Positions 17,759-26,954 are shown, counted from the first letter of the stretch. The stretch is 64,000 bases of DNA from an uncultured Roseicyclus sp. (GCA_947489665.1 CANLEH010000005.1:62001-126000); one strand, 5' to 3'. Translations and numbers: made by a program. Notes: generated from the sequence alone by a model not told the origin.

Positions 17759-19681
17759 ATGGCAGACGCCACGCTCTCAGGGCACGAGGGACACGACCGC
17801 CCGAACTTCTTTGTTCGGTGGTTCATGTCCACCAACCACAAAGACATTGGTATCCTTTACCTCTTCACCGCGGGCCTTGTTGGCCTCGTGTCGGTGGCTT
17901 TCACCGTCTACATGCGGATGGAGCTGATGGAGCCCGGTGTTCAGTTGATGTACGAGGCTTTCTCGGCATCGCCGGACGCCATTTCAGCGATTTTCGCGGA
18001 TCTTCTTTCGGATCTGAGCGAAGTCGGTGGCGCCTCGATGGGGCCGCAACTGGCTGAAATCGAAAGTGGTTTGCTTGCCGCCGCGACAGGCGTTGGTGAA
18101 AACGCTGAGGTTGTGATCGACGGCACGATGATGGCCGACTTCTCGGGCGGCTCCGTGCGCGGTGAGATGGTTGCAGCCTTTGAGGGCCTGATTGCATCGG
18201 CCACACCGGAACAAGCCCAGGTTTTGTTGGGAACTCTGGACCAGCTAGACGGCAACCCTGACGGCCATCTGTGGAACGTGATGATCACGGGCCATGGCGT
18301 TTTGATGATGTTCTTCGTCGTCATTCCCGCCCTCTTCGGCGGCTTCGGCAACTACTTCATGCCGCTGATGATCGGCGCGCCCGACATGGCGTTCCCACGC
18401 CTGAACAACCTGTCGTACTGGATGTACGTCGCAGGTACCTCGCTGGCCTTCTGCGCTACGTTCATCGACGGCGGGGCCGGACCGGGCTGGACCTTCTACC
18501 CGCCGATCTCCGCCCAAGGGGTCGAGACCAGCCGCGCTGTGGATTTCGCGATCTTCGCGATCCACGTCTCGGGTGCCTCATCGATCCTGGGCTCGATCAA
18601 CTTCATCACCACGTTCCTGAACATGCGCGCACCGGGCATGACGCTGCACAAAGTGCCGCTCTTTGCATGGTCCGTGTTCGTCACCGCATGGCTGCTTCTG
18701 CTGTCGCTGCCGGTTCTGGCGGGGGCGATCACCATGCTGCTGACCGACCGTAACTTCGGCACGGCCTTCTTCGATCCGGCCGGTGGCGGGGACCCGATCC
18801 TGTTCCAGCATATCTTCTGGTTCTTCGGCCACCCCGAGGTGTACATCGTGATCCTGCCCGCGTTTGGCGTGATCTCCCACGTTGTGGCGACCTTCTCGAA
18901 GAAGCCGATCTTCGGCTACCTGCCGATGGTCTATGCTCTGGTGGCAATCGGTGGTCTGGGCTTCGTCGTCTGGGCGCACCACATGTACACGGTGGGCATG
19001 ACGCTTACGCAGCAGGCCTACTTCATGGTGGCCACGATGGTGATCGCGGTGCCCACGGGCATCAAGATCTTCTCGTGGATCGCAACGATGTGGATGGGCT
19101 CGGTGACGTTCAAAACACCGATGCTGTTCGCCATCGGCTTCATCTTCCTCTTCACCCTTGGCGGCACGACGGGCATCATCCTTTCGCAAGCCGGTGTGGA
19201 CCGGGCCTATCACGACACCTACTACGTCGTGGCCCACTTCCACTACGTGATGAGCCTTGGGGCCGTGTTTGGCATCTTCGCGGCCGTCTACTACTGGCTC
19301 GCCAAGATGTCTGGGCGTCAGTACCCCGAATGGGCCGGTAAGCTGCACTTCTGGGTGTTCTTCATCGGCGCCAACCTGACGTTCTTCCCGCAGCACTTCC
19401 TGGGCCGCCAGGGCATGCCGCGTCGCTACATCGACTACCCGGAGGCGTTCGCGCTCTGGAACTACTGGTCGTCCATCGGCGCGTTCCTGTCCTTCGCCTC
19501 GTTCATCTTCTTCATCGGCATCGTGTTCTACACGCTCTTCGCCGGTCGCAAGGTGACGGAGCCTGCGTACTGGGGCGACCATGCCGATACGCTGGAATGG
19601 ACCCTGCCCAACCCACCGCCGGAGCACACCTTCGAGGAGCTTCCGACACGCGAGATGTGGGACAAGCAACCGGGCCACTGA
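17759..19681 (+). CDS. ctaD: Cytochrome c oxidase subunit I (aa3 type) with a long extra periplasmic loop
   Basis: A 640-residue haem-copper oxidase subunit I. The core matches Paracoccus-type CtaD: the haem a ligand H179 in [10 protein letters not shown], the CuB/proton-channel motif FFGHPEVYI, the HH pair in [10 protein letters not shown], the double histidine in [11 protein letters not shown], and the C-terminal [18 protein letters not shown]. The last axial-ligand positions are intact, so it should be active. Between helix 1 (about residues 32-52) and helix 2 there are about 85 residues more than in P. denitrificans, where the equivalent histidine is H94. The insert is acidic, Ala/Ser/Gly-rich, and faces the periplasm. 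ctaC, ctaG and ctaE are not here, as is common for solitary ctaD genes. A terminator follows. Confidence 0.95.
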   Translation: MADATLSGHEGHDRPNFFVRWFMSTNHKDIGILYLFTAGLVGLVSVAFTVYMRMELMEPGVQLMYEAFSASPDAISAIFADLLSDLSEVGGASMGPQLAEIESGLLAAATGVGENAEVVIDGTMMADFSGGSVRGEMVAAFEGLIASATPEQAQVLLGTLDQLDGNPDGHLWNVMITGHGVLMMFFVVIPALFGGFGNYFMPLMIGAPDMAFPRLNNLSYWMYVAGTSLAFCATFIDGGAGPGWTFYPPISAQGVETSRAVDFAIFAIHVSGASSILGSINFITTFLNMRAPGMTLHKVPLFAWSVFVTAWLLLLSLPVLAGAITMLLTDRNFGTAFFDPAGGGDPILFQHIFWFFGHPEVYIVILPAFGVISHVVATFSKKPIFGYLPMVYALVAIGGLGFVVWAHHMYTVGMTLTQQAYFMVATMVIAVPTGIKIFSWIATMWMGSVTFKTPMLFAIGFIFLFTLGGTTGIILSQAGVDRAYHDTYYVVAHFHYVMSLGAVFGIFAAVYYWLAKMSGRQYPEWAGKLHFWVFFIGANLTFFPQHFLGRQGMPRRYIDYPEAFALWNYWSSIGAFLSFASFIFFIGIVFYTLFAGRKVTEPAYWGDHADTLEWTLPNPPPEHTFEELPTREMWDKQPGH

Positions 19682-19710
19682 CTGATGCGTTGGTTTGAAC
19701 AGACCTAAAA

Positions 19711-19756
19711 AAAACGGCCGCCGCGCAATCACATGCGGCGGTCGTTTCCTTTTTTC
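19711..19756 (+). terminator. Rho-independent terminator after ctaD
   Basis: A stem of AAAACGGCCGCCGC with GCGGCGGTCGTTT (one G-T wobble) and a short loop, followed by TTCCTTTTTT. It starts 29 bases after the ctaD stop. Confidence 0.85.
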
Positions 19757-19767
19757 GGAGTCGTTCC

Positions 19768-20340
19768 TTGGATCATCCACGTCCACAGCCACCCCATACC
19801 GCTCCGCCGCCTATCCCGCGCACAACACCTCCACACTCTCCATCCGTCCATGCAAAACTCACCTTCTGGACAACGCTGCTCGTGGTGATCAGCTGCATAT
19901 CGACCGCGCCGCTTTATGTGCCGTTCCCCGATGTCCTGCGCGATCCGCAAACAACCTTTGAGCAGATCACCGGTGTCCTTTTCTGGCCTTTGACAATCCT
20001 GCCATTGACCTTCAAAGCGTGGGGTGGCGGAGTAGCGGCATGGATGGCGTATCGCTCTCTGTTCAAATTTCTCGGTGCCCCCTTGAGGCACGCAAGCCTG
20101 ATCTGCATGAACCTGTTCGCACTTGGTTTGATCCTGACCATCCTGCTTATTCTGAGGCATCCGGAGCCCTTTGAGGCAGCCGTCTTTTTGTGGTCCATGG
20201 ACGGTTTGTTGCCTGACTCCTACGCCGGCGCTGCCATGGCGATTCAGAATCTGGACTGGATCACAAATGCCCCGCTGCTGTCGTTCTTCGCGCTATGCGC
20301 ATTTGCGCTACTGAAAGGCCGGCCAAAGTCTGCGAACTGA
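19768..20340 (+). CDS. Hypothetical four-helix membrane protein
   Basis: A 190-residue protein with a Pro/His-rich N-terminus and four hydrophobic segments (about residues 33-52, 68-90, 108-130, 168-185). I do not recognise the family. The only early in-frame start is TTG at 19768, with CGGAG about 7 bases upstream. A start further inside cannot be excluded. It follows the ctaD terminator closely, so its promoter would have to lie in or just after the terminator. Codon use looks like the neighbours. Confidence 0.55.
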   Translation: MDHPRPQPPHTAPPPIPRTTPPHSPSVHAKLTFWTTLLVVISCISTAPLYVPFPDVLRDPQTTFEQITGVLFWPLTILPLTFKAWGGGVAAWMAYRSLFKFLGAPLRHASLICMNLFALGLILTILLILRHPEPFEAAVFLWSMDGLLPDSYAGAAMAIQNLDWITNAPLLSFFALCAFALLKGRPKSAN

Positions 20341-20410
20341 CGGCGAGCGTTGGTGACCCGCGACCCTTTTGCCGCTTGCCCTGACGGCAGAGCGCAACAC
20401 AATACGACCC

Positions 20411-20908
20411 ATGCCGATACGACCCGCAGAAACCCAACCCACCCCCAAAGGTCCCCCGCGCCTGCATCTGGTGCTGACGCCCTACAAATCCCTCACCCCC
20501 GAGGGGTTCGTCTGGTTCATCGGCGTGACCGCAGCGCTGATCTCCGTCCCACTCTTCTCCATCCTCGGCACCTCGGTCTTCTGGGCCCTCCTGCCCTTCC
20601 TTGTCGCAGCAATCTGGGGCGTCTGGGCAGCGCTGAAACGGTCCTGGCGCGATATGGATCTTTACGAGGAAGTCACCGTCTGGGATGACCTGATCCGCAT
20701 CGAACGGCACGAGCGCAAACGAGACATGAAGGATTGGGAAGCCAACCCTTACTGGGTGCGCGCGACGCTGCACAAAAAGGGCGGGCCGGTGCCGAATTAC
20801 CTGACGCTCACGGGGGGCGCGCGGGAGGTCGAACTGGGCCGCTTCCTGACGCCCCTGGAACGGGTCGAGCTTAAGGGTCTGATCGAGGCCAACCTGCGCC
20901 CGGTCTGA
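20411..20908 (+). CDS. DUF2244 family membrane protein
   Basis: A 165-residue protein with two adjacent helices near residues 34-75 (FVWFIGVTAALISVPLFSI and FWALLPFLVAAIWGVWAAL). These are followed by a soluble region of DUF2244 type (EVTVWDDLIRIERHE, then WVRATLHKKGGPVPNYLTL, VELGRFLTPLERVEL). The family is common beside cytochrome oxidase genes in Rhodobacteraceae, but its function is unknown. I use the ATG at 20411; a start at 20369 would add 14 unconserved residues. Confidence 0.82.
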   Translation: MPIRPAETQPTPKGPPRLHLVLTPYKSLTPEGFVWFIGVTAALISVPLFSILGTSVFWALLPFLVAAIWGVWAALKRSWRDMDLYEEVTVWDDLIRIERHERKRDMKDWEANPYWVRATLHKKGGPVPNYLTLTGGAREVELGRFLTPLERVELKGLIEANLRPV

Positions 20909-21087
20909 CCGCGCGCATTTTCTCGGTCTCCTTCATTCTTCCTTAACCCGACCAATGGACAAACAGCGTTGGTCGACCAAGGTCCGGGGCGTGCGAAAGC
21001 ATCAGCGCTTCGGGCAGGATCATGAGGGTTTGCGTCTGGTCAAAGACAGCCCCTTCATTGGGCCGAGGTCAGACACATCGCGCAACG

Positions 21088-21108
21088 TCGGGGCACCACC
21101 CCGGTAAA
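21088..21108. repeat. Short hairpin repeat, copy 1
   Basis: A 21-base sequence identical to 48202-48222. It forms a 5-bp stem CGGGG/CCCCG over a 5-base loop and ends in GTAAA. Here it is upstream of the AraC-type gene; the other copy is in the likely rpmG promoter. Confidence 0.6.
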
Positions 21109-21189
21109 CCGATCCGCCTTCGGGCGGCGCCGCCTTCCTTATTTGTGGACTTTTCCGGTCCCAACCCACCCGCCGATTCCTGAAAATCG

Positions 21190-21222
21190 GCCGGTTTTGA
21201 GAAATCGGTGCGCAAAACCGGC
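21190..21222. promoter_or_regulatory. Interrupted palindrome upstream of the AraC-type gene (possible operator)
   Basis: Perfect 10-base arms, GCCGGTTTTG and CAAAACCGGC, separated by 13 bases. It ends 49 bases before the regulator's ATG. The size and position suit a dimer-binding operator, possibly for autoregulation, but it could also be an RNA hairpin in the leader. No T-run follows, so it is not a terminator. Confidence 0.5.
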
Positions 21223-21271
21223 GGGCCACGGTTATCTTCCCTCCATCACTCGGAACGGGAGCGCTTTGCCC

Positions 21272-22357
21272 ATGGAAATCCTAGACCTTGCCCTGCGCAT
21301 AGCCTCCATCGCCCTGATGGTCCTGCTGGCCGTCCTGCTGGTTCGCCAAACCCGCATCGGATGGGAAGGCCGCATTTCCTTTATCGCCGTGGCCGCAACC
21401 GAATCTGCCTTCCTCCTGAACACCACGCTGATGCCCCTCGGCTTCCCTGCCGCGCTCAGCGCGAACCTGACGCTGCTGGCAAGCCTCTCCCCTAACGCGG
21501 TGACCTGGCTGATCGTCACAATCTTCCTCGACCCGCCCCTGCGTCGCTGGCCTTGGCTCGTTGCCTCCTCCATCGTCTCCGCCCTGTTCTACCTGCATCA
21601 GATCATGCCCGACGCGCCGCTGGCCTATCTGTGTGCCTTTTCCGGCATGGCGCTCTACGGCGCGCTTTTCGTGCTGGCGCTTTGGTCATCGCGCGATGAC
21701 CTTGTGGAGTGCCGCTGCCGCGCGCGACCGGGATTTGCGGCCGCAATCGCAGGGCTTGGCCTGATCCTGACCGGCTCGCAGGCCTTTGGATTGCTGGAGG
21801 AAGGCACCACAGCGCTCGCGCTTCTTAAGTCCACGGGCATCTTCGCCGTGACCTTTGCCTTCGCGCTCTGGATCCTCAGCCCCGACGTGACGCTCTGGCC
21901 CAGCGATCAGGGCGCGCCGCCAAGCCCCGCGCCCAAGCCCGCCCCACAAGACCCGGACGCCCCCCTGATCAACAGGTTGGAGACGGCCATGGCCGAAGGC
22001 ATCTGGCGCGAAGAGGGCCTGACCATCGGCGCCCTGGCCACGCGCTTGGCCGTGCCCGAGCACCGCCTGCGCCGCGCCATCAATGGCGGGCTGGGGCATC
22101 GCAACTTTTCCAGCTTCATCAACCGCCAACGGATCGAAGCCGCCAAGGCGCAACTGGCGGACCCGGACCTGTGCGGCAAAACGGTGCTGGAAATCGCCTA
22201 TGATGTGGGCTTCGCCTCGCTTGGGCCGTTCAACCGTGCGTTCCGGGCGGAGACCGGCCAAAGCCCGACCGAATATCGCCGAACGGCCTGTGACGAGGTC
22301 CCAGCGGACCTCGCCGATTCTGAAAACATCATGCCGATCCGCGCAAATCTGCACTGA
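21272..22357 (+). CDS. AraC-family regulator with an N-terminal membrane domain
   Basis: A 361-residue protein. Six or seven hydrophobic helices fill residues 1-215, a Pro-rich linker follows (PPSPAPKPAPQDP), and a C-terminal AraC-type double HTH (about 255-340) completes it. Evidence for the HTH is LTIGALATRLAVPEHRLRRAING, the recognition-helix region, and the family signature VLEIAYDVGFASLGPFNRAFRAETGQSPTEYRR. The ATG at 21272 has a GGGAG site. Upstream in-frame codons have no membrane or family character. Membrane-bound AraC proteins are thought to sense envelope or extracellular signals. A small secreted protein gene follows 78 bases downstream. Confidence 0.88.
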   Translation: MEILDLALRIASIALMVLLAVLLVRQTRIGWEGRISFIAVAATESAFLLNTTLMPLGFPAALSANLTLLASLSPNAVTWLIVTIFLDPPLRRWPWLVASSIVSALFYLHQIMPDAPLAYLCAFSGMALYGALFVLALWSSRDDLVECRCRARPGFAAAIAGLGLILTGSQAFGLLEEGTTALALLKSTGIFAVTFAFALWILSPDVTLWPSDQGAPPSPAPKPAPQDPDAPLINRLETAMAEGIWREEGLTIGALATRLAVPEHRLRRAINGGLGHRNFSSFINRQRIEAAKAQLADPDLCGKTVLEIAYDVGFASLGPFNRAFRAETGQSPTEYRRTACDEVPADLADSENIMPIRANLH

Positions 22358-22435
22358 TTTCCAAACATGGCGCGCCGGACGGGGCGCGGAGACCCATCCT
22401 TCTGATCACACGCACTTCAGATCAGGAGTTCCCCG

Positions 22436-22600
22436 ATGCGCCCTACCCTTCTCGCCGCCTTTATCGTCCTTGGCTTTGCAGCTCAGGCAACCGCCCAAAG
22501 CGTCGCCATGCCCAATGTCAGCTTCCCCGAGCCCGGCACCTTCTGCGGTCCGTTCCAACTCTGCCAGCCGGATCTCGTCACCCAAGGCACGAACGGCTGA
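22436..22600 (+). CDS. Small secreted two-cysteine peptide (54 aa)
   Basis: An ATG with an ideal AGGAG site 7 bases upstream opens a 54-codon frame. The product has a clear signal peptide (residues 1-20, MRPTLLAAFIVLGFAAQATA). Its mature part is only about 34 residues, with two cysteines five positions apart in GTFCGPFQLCQP that could pair in the periplasm. I know no family for it. It lies downstream of the membrane-bound AraC regulator on the same strand, so it may be its target or cotranscribed with it. A GC-rich hairpin at 22712-22743 could end the transcript. Confidence 0.7.
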   Translation: MRPTLLAAFIVLGFAAQATAQSVAMPNVSFPEPGTFCGPFQLCQPDLVTQGTNG

Positions 22601-22631
22601 TCCCTCTCCCCGTCTCCTGCGACATGCGCCC

Positions 22632-22655
22632 GCAATTTTTCGCAAGAAAAATTGC
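22632..22655. repeat. Perfect hairpin in the yqeY-peptide intergenic region
   Basis: A perfect 10-bp stem (GCAATTTTTC / GAAAAATTGC) with a 4-base CGCA... loop. The arms are AT-rich in a GC-rich gap, resembling the small palindromic elements near 32049 and 53250. No gene is associated. Confidence 0.5.
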
Positions 22656-22711
22656 CGCCCCCCGGACTCTGCGCGACCGCGAAGCGGGCGCAACCCCGCA
22701 GGGGACAACGC

Positions 22712-22743
22712 AAAGGGGCGGATGCATCTGCAACCGCCCCTTT
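22712..22743. terminator. Bidirectional terminator between the small peptide gene and yqeY
   Basis: A 10-bp stem, AAAGGGGCGG with CCGCCCCTTT, over a 12-base loop, between convergent genes. A short T-run exists on both strands. It lies 23 bases after the yqeY stop and 112 bases after the small peptide stop. Confidence 0.7.
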
Positions 22744-22765
22744 CAATTCCAGTTTTTGACAGCTT

Positions 22766-23224
22766 TTAGCTCAGCCGTGCCTTCACCATCGGGCCGACTG
22801 CGCCAAAATCCATCTGGCCCGCATATTTGCCTTTCAGCGCGCCCATCACGCGACCCATGTCGCGGATGCTGTCCGCGCCCGCCTCGGCAATCGCGGCCTC
22901 AACGGCGGCCTCAGACTCTTCCTCGGACAATTGGCGCGGCAGGAAATCCTCGATCACGGCGATTTCCGCCTGCTCCTGCTCGGCCAGTTCCAGCCGCCCA
23001 CCCTCTTCATAGGCGCGCGCGCTTTCCTGGCGTTGCTTGACCATCTTGGCCAGGATCGCCAGCACTTCGCCATCATCGACGCCATCCGCGTTGCCCTTGG
23101 CACGCGCGGCAATGTCCTGATCCTTCACAGCCGCATTGATCAGGCGCAGCGTGGACAGGCGCACCTGATCCTTTTCGCGCATGGCCGATTTGATGCCGTC
23201 GGTGATCTTTGTTCTCAAACCCAT
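22766..23224 (-). CDS. GatB/YqeY domain protein
   Basis: A 152-residue YqeY-family protein, related to the tail domain of GatB that contacts tRNA. Family features are MGLRTKITDGIKSAMREKD at the start, LSTLRLINAAVKDQ near residue 23, and the C-terminal GRVMGALKGKYAGQMDFGAV. Its function as a free-standing protein is not settled; a role in tRNA or amidotransfer metabolism is usually assumed. The ATG at 23224 gives the conserved N-terminus. It is divergent from carA. Confidence 0.9.
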   Translation of the reverse strand: MGLRTKITDGIKSAMREKDQVRLSTLRLINAAVKDQDIAARAKGNADGVDDGEVLAILAKMVKQRQESARAYEEGGRLELAEQEQAEIAVIEDFLPRQLSEEESEAAVEAAIAEAGADSIRDMGRVMGALKGKYAGQMDFGAVGPMVKARLS

Positions 23225-23376
23225 GGGTCTATCCCCACCTTTCGATGTCTCGAAGGCGCCTAGATAGGGATCGCATCGCCCCTGCGCAACCCACGAGCCT
23301 TGACCCGCACCGCGCCCGCCCTTAGACCACCGAAAGTTTGCCCGCCTGCCGCCATCAGAACCCGGAGCCGCTGCCC

Positions 23377-24546
23377 ATGACCGCCCCTGCATCTCAAGAT
23401 CATCCCACTGCCTGCCTCGTCCTCGCCGATGGCACCATTTTCTACGGGCGCGGGTTTGGCGCCACTGGCATGCGCGTGGCCGAGCTGTGCTTCAACACCG
23501 CCATGACCGGCTATCAGGAGATCATGACCGACCCGTCCTATGCGGGCCAGATCGTGACCTTCACCTTCCCCCATATCGGGAATACCGGCACCACGACGGA
23601 GGATGATGAAACGGCCGAGCCTGTGGCCGAGGGTATGGTCGTGAAATGGGATGTGACCGATCCGTCGAACTGGCGCGCGCAAAAGCATCTGGTGGATTGG
23701 CTTTCCGCCACGGGTCGCATCGGCATCGGCGGCGTCGACACGCGGCGGCTGACCCGCGCGATCCGGCAGCAAGGCGCGCCCCATGTGGCGATGGCCCATG
23801 ACCCCGAGGGCAAGTTCGATCTTGAGGCCATGGTCGCCGCCGCCCGTGGGTTCAGCGGGCTTGAGGGCCTCGACCTCGCCAAGGAAGTCACCTGCGCCCA
23901 AAGCTACCGCTGGGACGAAATGCGGTGGGCCTGGCCCGAGGGCTATACGCGGCGCGAAGGTCCCGCGCCCAAGGTCGTGGCGCTGGATTACGGCGCCAAG
24001 CGCAACATCTTGCGCTGCCTCGCGTCCGCAGGCCTCGACGTGACCGTCATGCCCGCAACCGCGACGGCGGAGGAGGTTTTGGCCCAATCCCCCGATGGTG
24101 TCTTCCTGTCCAACGGCCCCGGCGACCCCGCGGCCACCGGCGAATATGCCGTGCCGATGATCAAAGGCGTGCTCGACGCCGACATCCCTGTCTTTGGCAT
24201 TTGCCTCGGGCATCAAATGCTGGCGCTCGCGCTCGGCGCGAAGACGGTCAAGATGAACCACGGCCATCACGGCGCGAACCATCCCGTCAAAGAGGTCTCT
24301 ACCGGCAAGGTCGAGATCACCTCCATGAACCACGGCTTCACCGTCGACAGCCAGACCCTGCCCGAAGGCGTGTCCGAGACCCATGTGAGCCTCTTTGACG
24401 GCTCGAACTGTGGGATCGCGGTGGATGGAAAGCCGATTTTCAGCGTTCAGCATCACCCCGAGGCCTCGCCCGGCCCCCAGGACAGCTTCTACCTGTTCGA
24501 ACGCTTTGCCGAGGCCGTGAACGCGCGCGCCAAGACCCCGGCCTAA
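23377..24546 (+). CDS. carA: Carbamoyl-phosphate synthase small chain
   Basis: A 389-residue glutamine amidotransferase subunit that releases ammonia from glutamine for carbamoyl phosphate, feeding arginine and pyrimidine synthesis. The N-terminal domain shows LADGTIFYGRGFG and ELCFNTAMTGYQEI. The class I glutaminase domain has the nucleophile Cys in FGICLGHQMLALALG near residue 275 and the His/Glu pair in QHHPEASPGP near 360. The length is normal. The ATG at 23377 follows a CGGAG site; a TTG at 23338 is not needed. carB is not in the window. Confidence 0.96.
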   Translation: MTAPASQDHPTACLVLADGTIFYGRGFGATGMRVAELCFNTAMTGYQEIMTDPSYAGQIVTFTFPHIGNTGTTTEDDETAEPVAEGMVVKWDVTDPSNWRAQKHLVDWLSATGRIGIGGVDTRRLTRAIRQQGAPHVAMAHDPEGKFDLEAMVAAARGFSGLEGLDLAKEVTCAQSYRWDEMRWAWPEGYTRREGPAPKVVALDYGAKRNILRCLASAGLDVTVMPATATAEEVLAQSPDGVFLSNGPGDPAATGEYAVPMIKGVLDADIPVFGICLGHQMLALALGAKTVKMNHGHHGANHPVKEVSTGKVEITSMNHGFTVDSQTLPEGVSETHVSLFDGSNCGIAVDGKPIFSVQHHPEASPGPQDSFYLFERFAEAVNARAKTPA

Positions 24547-24636
24547 GCCCCGCCTCGCACCCGTCATCGGCATTTGCGGCAAATCGTTTACGATTTGTTA
24601 ACCAGCCTCGTCCAAGCCTGAAGCAGACAGGACGAG

Positions 24637-25998
24637 ATGAAGGGCCGACTTTTGGACGGGGACCTGCCCCAGGAACGCAAACCGCCTGCGCGGTCTCGGG
24701 CCATGTCTGTCATGGCCCGCGCGGCCCCGCGTGCGCGCGCCCTTGCCTCACCAACCGCGCAACAGACCCCGAAACACCATGAAGAGGCCAAGCATCTTGC
24801 GGCCCTGCTGCAAGTTCGTGGCCTGATCAGCCCCGCAGATCTTGCCCGGGCTGAGCGGGCCCGGCGCGGCACGACGCTGTCCCTCGGCCAGGTGCTATTG
24901 ACCCAGGGCGCGATCAGCGAGGCTGAGTTGCTCTCCGCGCTCACCCATATCTACGGTGTGGGCCTTGCCGATTTCGACGCCACGCCGCCGGACCGAAGCC
25001 TTGCTCCGCATCTGCCGGCCAAGGCGGCCATCGCCCATGAAGCGGTGATCTGGCAAAGCAGCGGCACCACGCTGGTCATTGCTACCAGCCGTCCGGATCG
25101 CATCGAAGATCTGCGCGCCGCCCTTCCGCCCGGAACCCGCATCCTCAAGGCACTGGCCGCCCGCGCGCAAGTGATCGAAGCGCAGCGCCGGGTCTATGGC
25201 CCGCGTCTGGCCCGCGAAGCCGAAGCGCGCGTCCCCGCCCGCCATTCCTGCCGATCCTGGCGCGGCAGCGCGCTTGCCCGGATCGTGATCGCCGCGTCAC
25301 TTGCCGTCTTGCTCGGCCTGCTCGTGGCGCCTCACGTCGTTGCTGTGGCGGTCTTCGGGGTGGCGCTTGCGGTTTTCGCCGCCAATAGCATTCTGAAAGT
25401 CGCAGCGCTGATCGCGTCAGTCCGCGCCGCGTCCCAGCAACAAGACCCGCCCGAAGCAGAGAGCCAATTCCTGCATCTGCCCACCGTCTCAATCATCGTG
25501 CCCCTCTTCCGAGAGCCGGAGGTCGCCGGTGCCCTGGTCGAGCGGTTGCGCCAGATTGATTATCCGCTTGAACGCCTCGACGTCCTGCTCGCGATTGAAG
25601 AGGATGATCCCCTCACCCTGTCGGCCCTGCGCATGGGCACCCTGCCCCCTTGGATGCGTGCCGTGATTGTCCCGCGCGGCCACCCGCAAACCAAACCGCG
25701 CGCCCTGAACTATGTGCTGAACTATGTCCGGGGCGACATCGTGGGCATTTACGACGCCGAAGACCGGCCAGAACCGGACCAGATTCGCCGCGTCGTGCAG
25801 CGCTTTTCCGAAGTGCCGCGTGATGTGGCCTGCCTGCAGGGGCGGCTTGATTACTACAATGCGCGCCACAACTGGCTGGCGGCGATGTTTACCGTCGAAT
25901 ACGCCGCCTGGTTCCGGGTTTTGTTGCCGGGCGTGCAGCGCCTCGGGCTTGTGGTGCCCCTGGGCGGCACCACCCTGTTCCTGCGCGGTGTTATGTAG
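24637..25998 (+). pseudogene. Glycosyltransferase family 2 protein, 5' part, cut by an IS1595-type element
   Basis: The first 450 codons (to 25986) encode a large membrane glycosyltransferase. Residues about 50-130 resemble the MshEN/GspE N-terminal domain found on NrfB-like and BcsA-like proteins (LGQVLLTQGAISEAELLSAL). Two membrane helices follow (about 208-265). The GT2 catalytic core starts at VSIIVPLFREPEVAGALVERL and has the D-x-D-like IYDAEDRPEPDQ and QGRLDYYNARHNWLAAMFTVEY. The frame then runs into the inserted element and meets a TAG in its left inverted repeat (25996-25998). The rest of the gene is at 29972-30631. The truncated product lacks the TED and QxxRW motifs, so it should be inactive. 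Confidence 0.92.
25977..25986. repeat. Target-site duplication, left copy
   Basis: GTTCCTGCGC, identical to 29962-29971 on the other side of the element. Ten bases match exactly; the flanking base differs. Removing one copy plus the element restores the glycosyltransferase frame. Confidence 0.85.
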
Positions 25999-26010
25999 CA
26001 AACGCACCAA
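25987..26010. repeat. Left terminal inverted repeat of the IS1595-type element
   Basis: 24 bases beginning GGTGTTATGTAGC. It is a perfect inverted match to 29938-29961. It carries the stop codon that ends the interrupted glycosyltransferase. Confidence 0.9.
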
Positions 26011-26039
26011 GCAAGGGCGGGGCGTGAGCCGTGATTAGG

Positions 26040-26954
26040 CTATTGCTTGTGCTCGTTTTGTTTGCGCCAGTTTGGCCAAATGTCAGCGAAATCGCTTTCT
26101 TTGATGTCATGTCCCATACCGGCGAGAATGTCCGTGCTGGTATCCATTTCATAGCCCCTGGTGGGGTCGGGAGACCCGCCAGCGGTGAAAAAATTGGAAG
26201 AGGTTATTCTCCTTTTGAAGACGTCGCGCGCGATAACTTTCAATTGCACATGGCACGCCACTGCATTGTGGAAATCTCCAGCAGAAACCTTGCAGTGCAG
26301 GTAGTTGGTCGAAATTCCGACCGCCTCCCCCACGGGGATGGTTCCAATTTCGTGAATCACGCGGAAGTTGATAATTCTATTATTTACAAACAGTGTGATC
26401 TTCGCGAGAGCAAACCCGTCGATGGCTGGGGATTGACCATAGTTCACAGTGGAACAACTGAATGTCAGACAAGAACTTTGGCCATCATAGGTGATCCAAG
26501 CTTTGCTGGCAGCGATGTAGGCCCGGACTTGGGCCTCACCGATTTCCCTTGTGTCGTTGGCCATACTCTGCGTTTCGCGCAAAGTTTGCCAAATGAGGTA
26601 AATGGACCCACAGCCCACAAATATTCCCAAGACCCCAACCCAACCCATGATCCGAGTGAATCGCGCCATTACTTCTTGGGCATTCAAATCGCGTTCGGCG
26701 CGGCTATTGTCATTGTCGGCTTGTATTATCTCACTAAGGCAGCTTCTTACCGCGAGAGTGTCGAGGTCGGACCCGCATTCGTTTTGTATCCTTTGAATGG
26801 TTTGCTCGGTGTAGGCTTGGGTGGCCTGCTCATTGCGCACGCGCTGTTCGGTTAGAACAGTTGCAGTATCCCATGCCGCGAACCAGAAAGCAGTAAGAGC
26901 TAAGGCCCCGAAGACTACAAATGCAGTTGGTGTGCGCCAATCGCGGTCAGACAT
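26040..26954 (-). CDS. Cargo protein: two-TM protein with a C-terminal beta-rich domain
   Basis: A 304-residue protein. The first helix is near residues 10-28. A charged, probably coiled region of about 70 residues follows, then a second helix near 102-123. After it comes a helical linker (ETQSMANDTREIGEAQVRAYI), and then a beta-rich domain that begins with the NYGQSPA motif, seen as NxGxTPA in many two-TM proteins of mobile regions. The cysteines are scattered. The function is unknown. Its first 40 bases overlap the end of the DUF6471 gene, which points to translational coupling. It ends 29 bases inside the left inverted repeat. Confidence 0.72.
   Translation of the reverse strand: MSDRDWRTPTAFVVFGALALTAFWFAAWDTATVLTEQRVRNEQATQAYTEQTIQRIQNECGSDLDTLAVRSCLSEIIQADNDNSRAERDLNAQEVMARFTRIMGWVGVLGIFVGCGSIYLIWQTLRETQSMANDTREIGEAQVRAYIAASKAWITYDGQSSCLTFSCSTVNYGQSPAIDGFALAKITLFVNNRIINFRVIHEIGTIPVGEAVGISTNYLHCKVSAGDFHNAVACHVQLKVIARDVFKRRITSSNFFTAGGSPDPTRGYEMDTSTDILAGMGHDIKESDFADIWPNWRKQNEHKQ

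Larger units (their letters stand above)
20909..21271. other. Intergenic region upstream of the AraC-type regulator
   Basis: 363 bases with no supported gene. It holds a 21-base hairpin sequence that recurs at 48202 (21088-21108) and a long interrupted palindrome (21190-21222) close to the AraC start. A short stem-like CCGATT/AATCGG pair also lies near 21173-21190. It probably contains the regulator's promoter and operator. Confidence 0.5.

Noticed and set aside
18578-19792. 404-codon leftward open frame
   Set aside because: Antisense to ctaD with a low-complexity His/Arg/Glu composition.
23260-24582. 440-codon leftward open frame
   Set aside because: Antisense to carA, no recognisable motif.
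26031-26855. Rightward 274-codon frame inside the IS1595-type element
   Set aside because: The leftward 304-codon frame overlaps DUF6471 as a coupled gene and shows two helices and an NxGxTPA-type motif; the rightward one has no consistent features.
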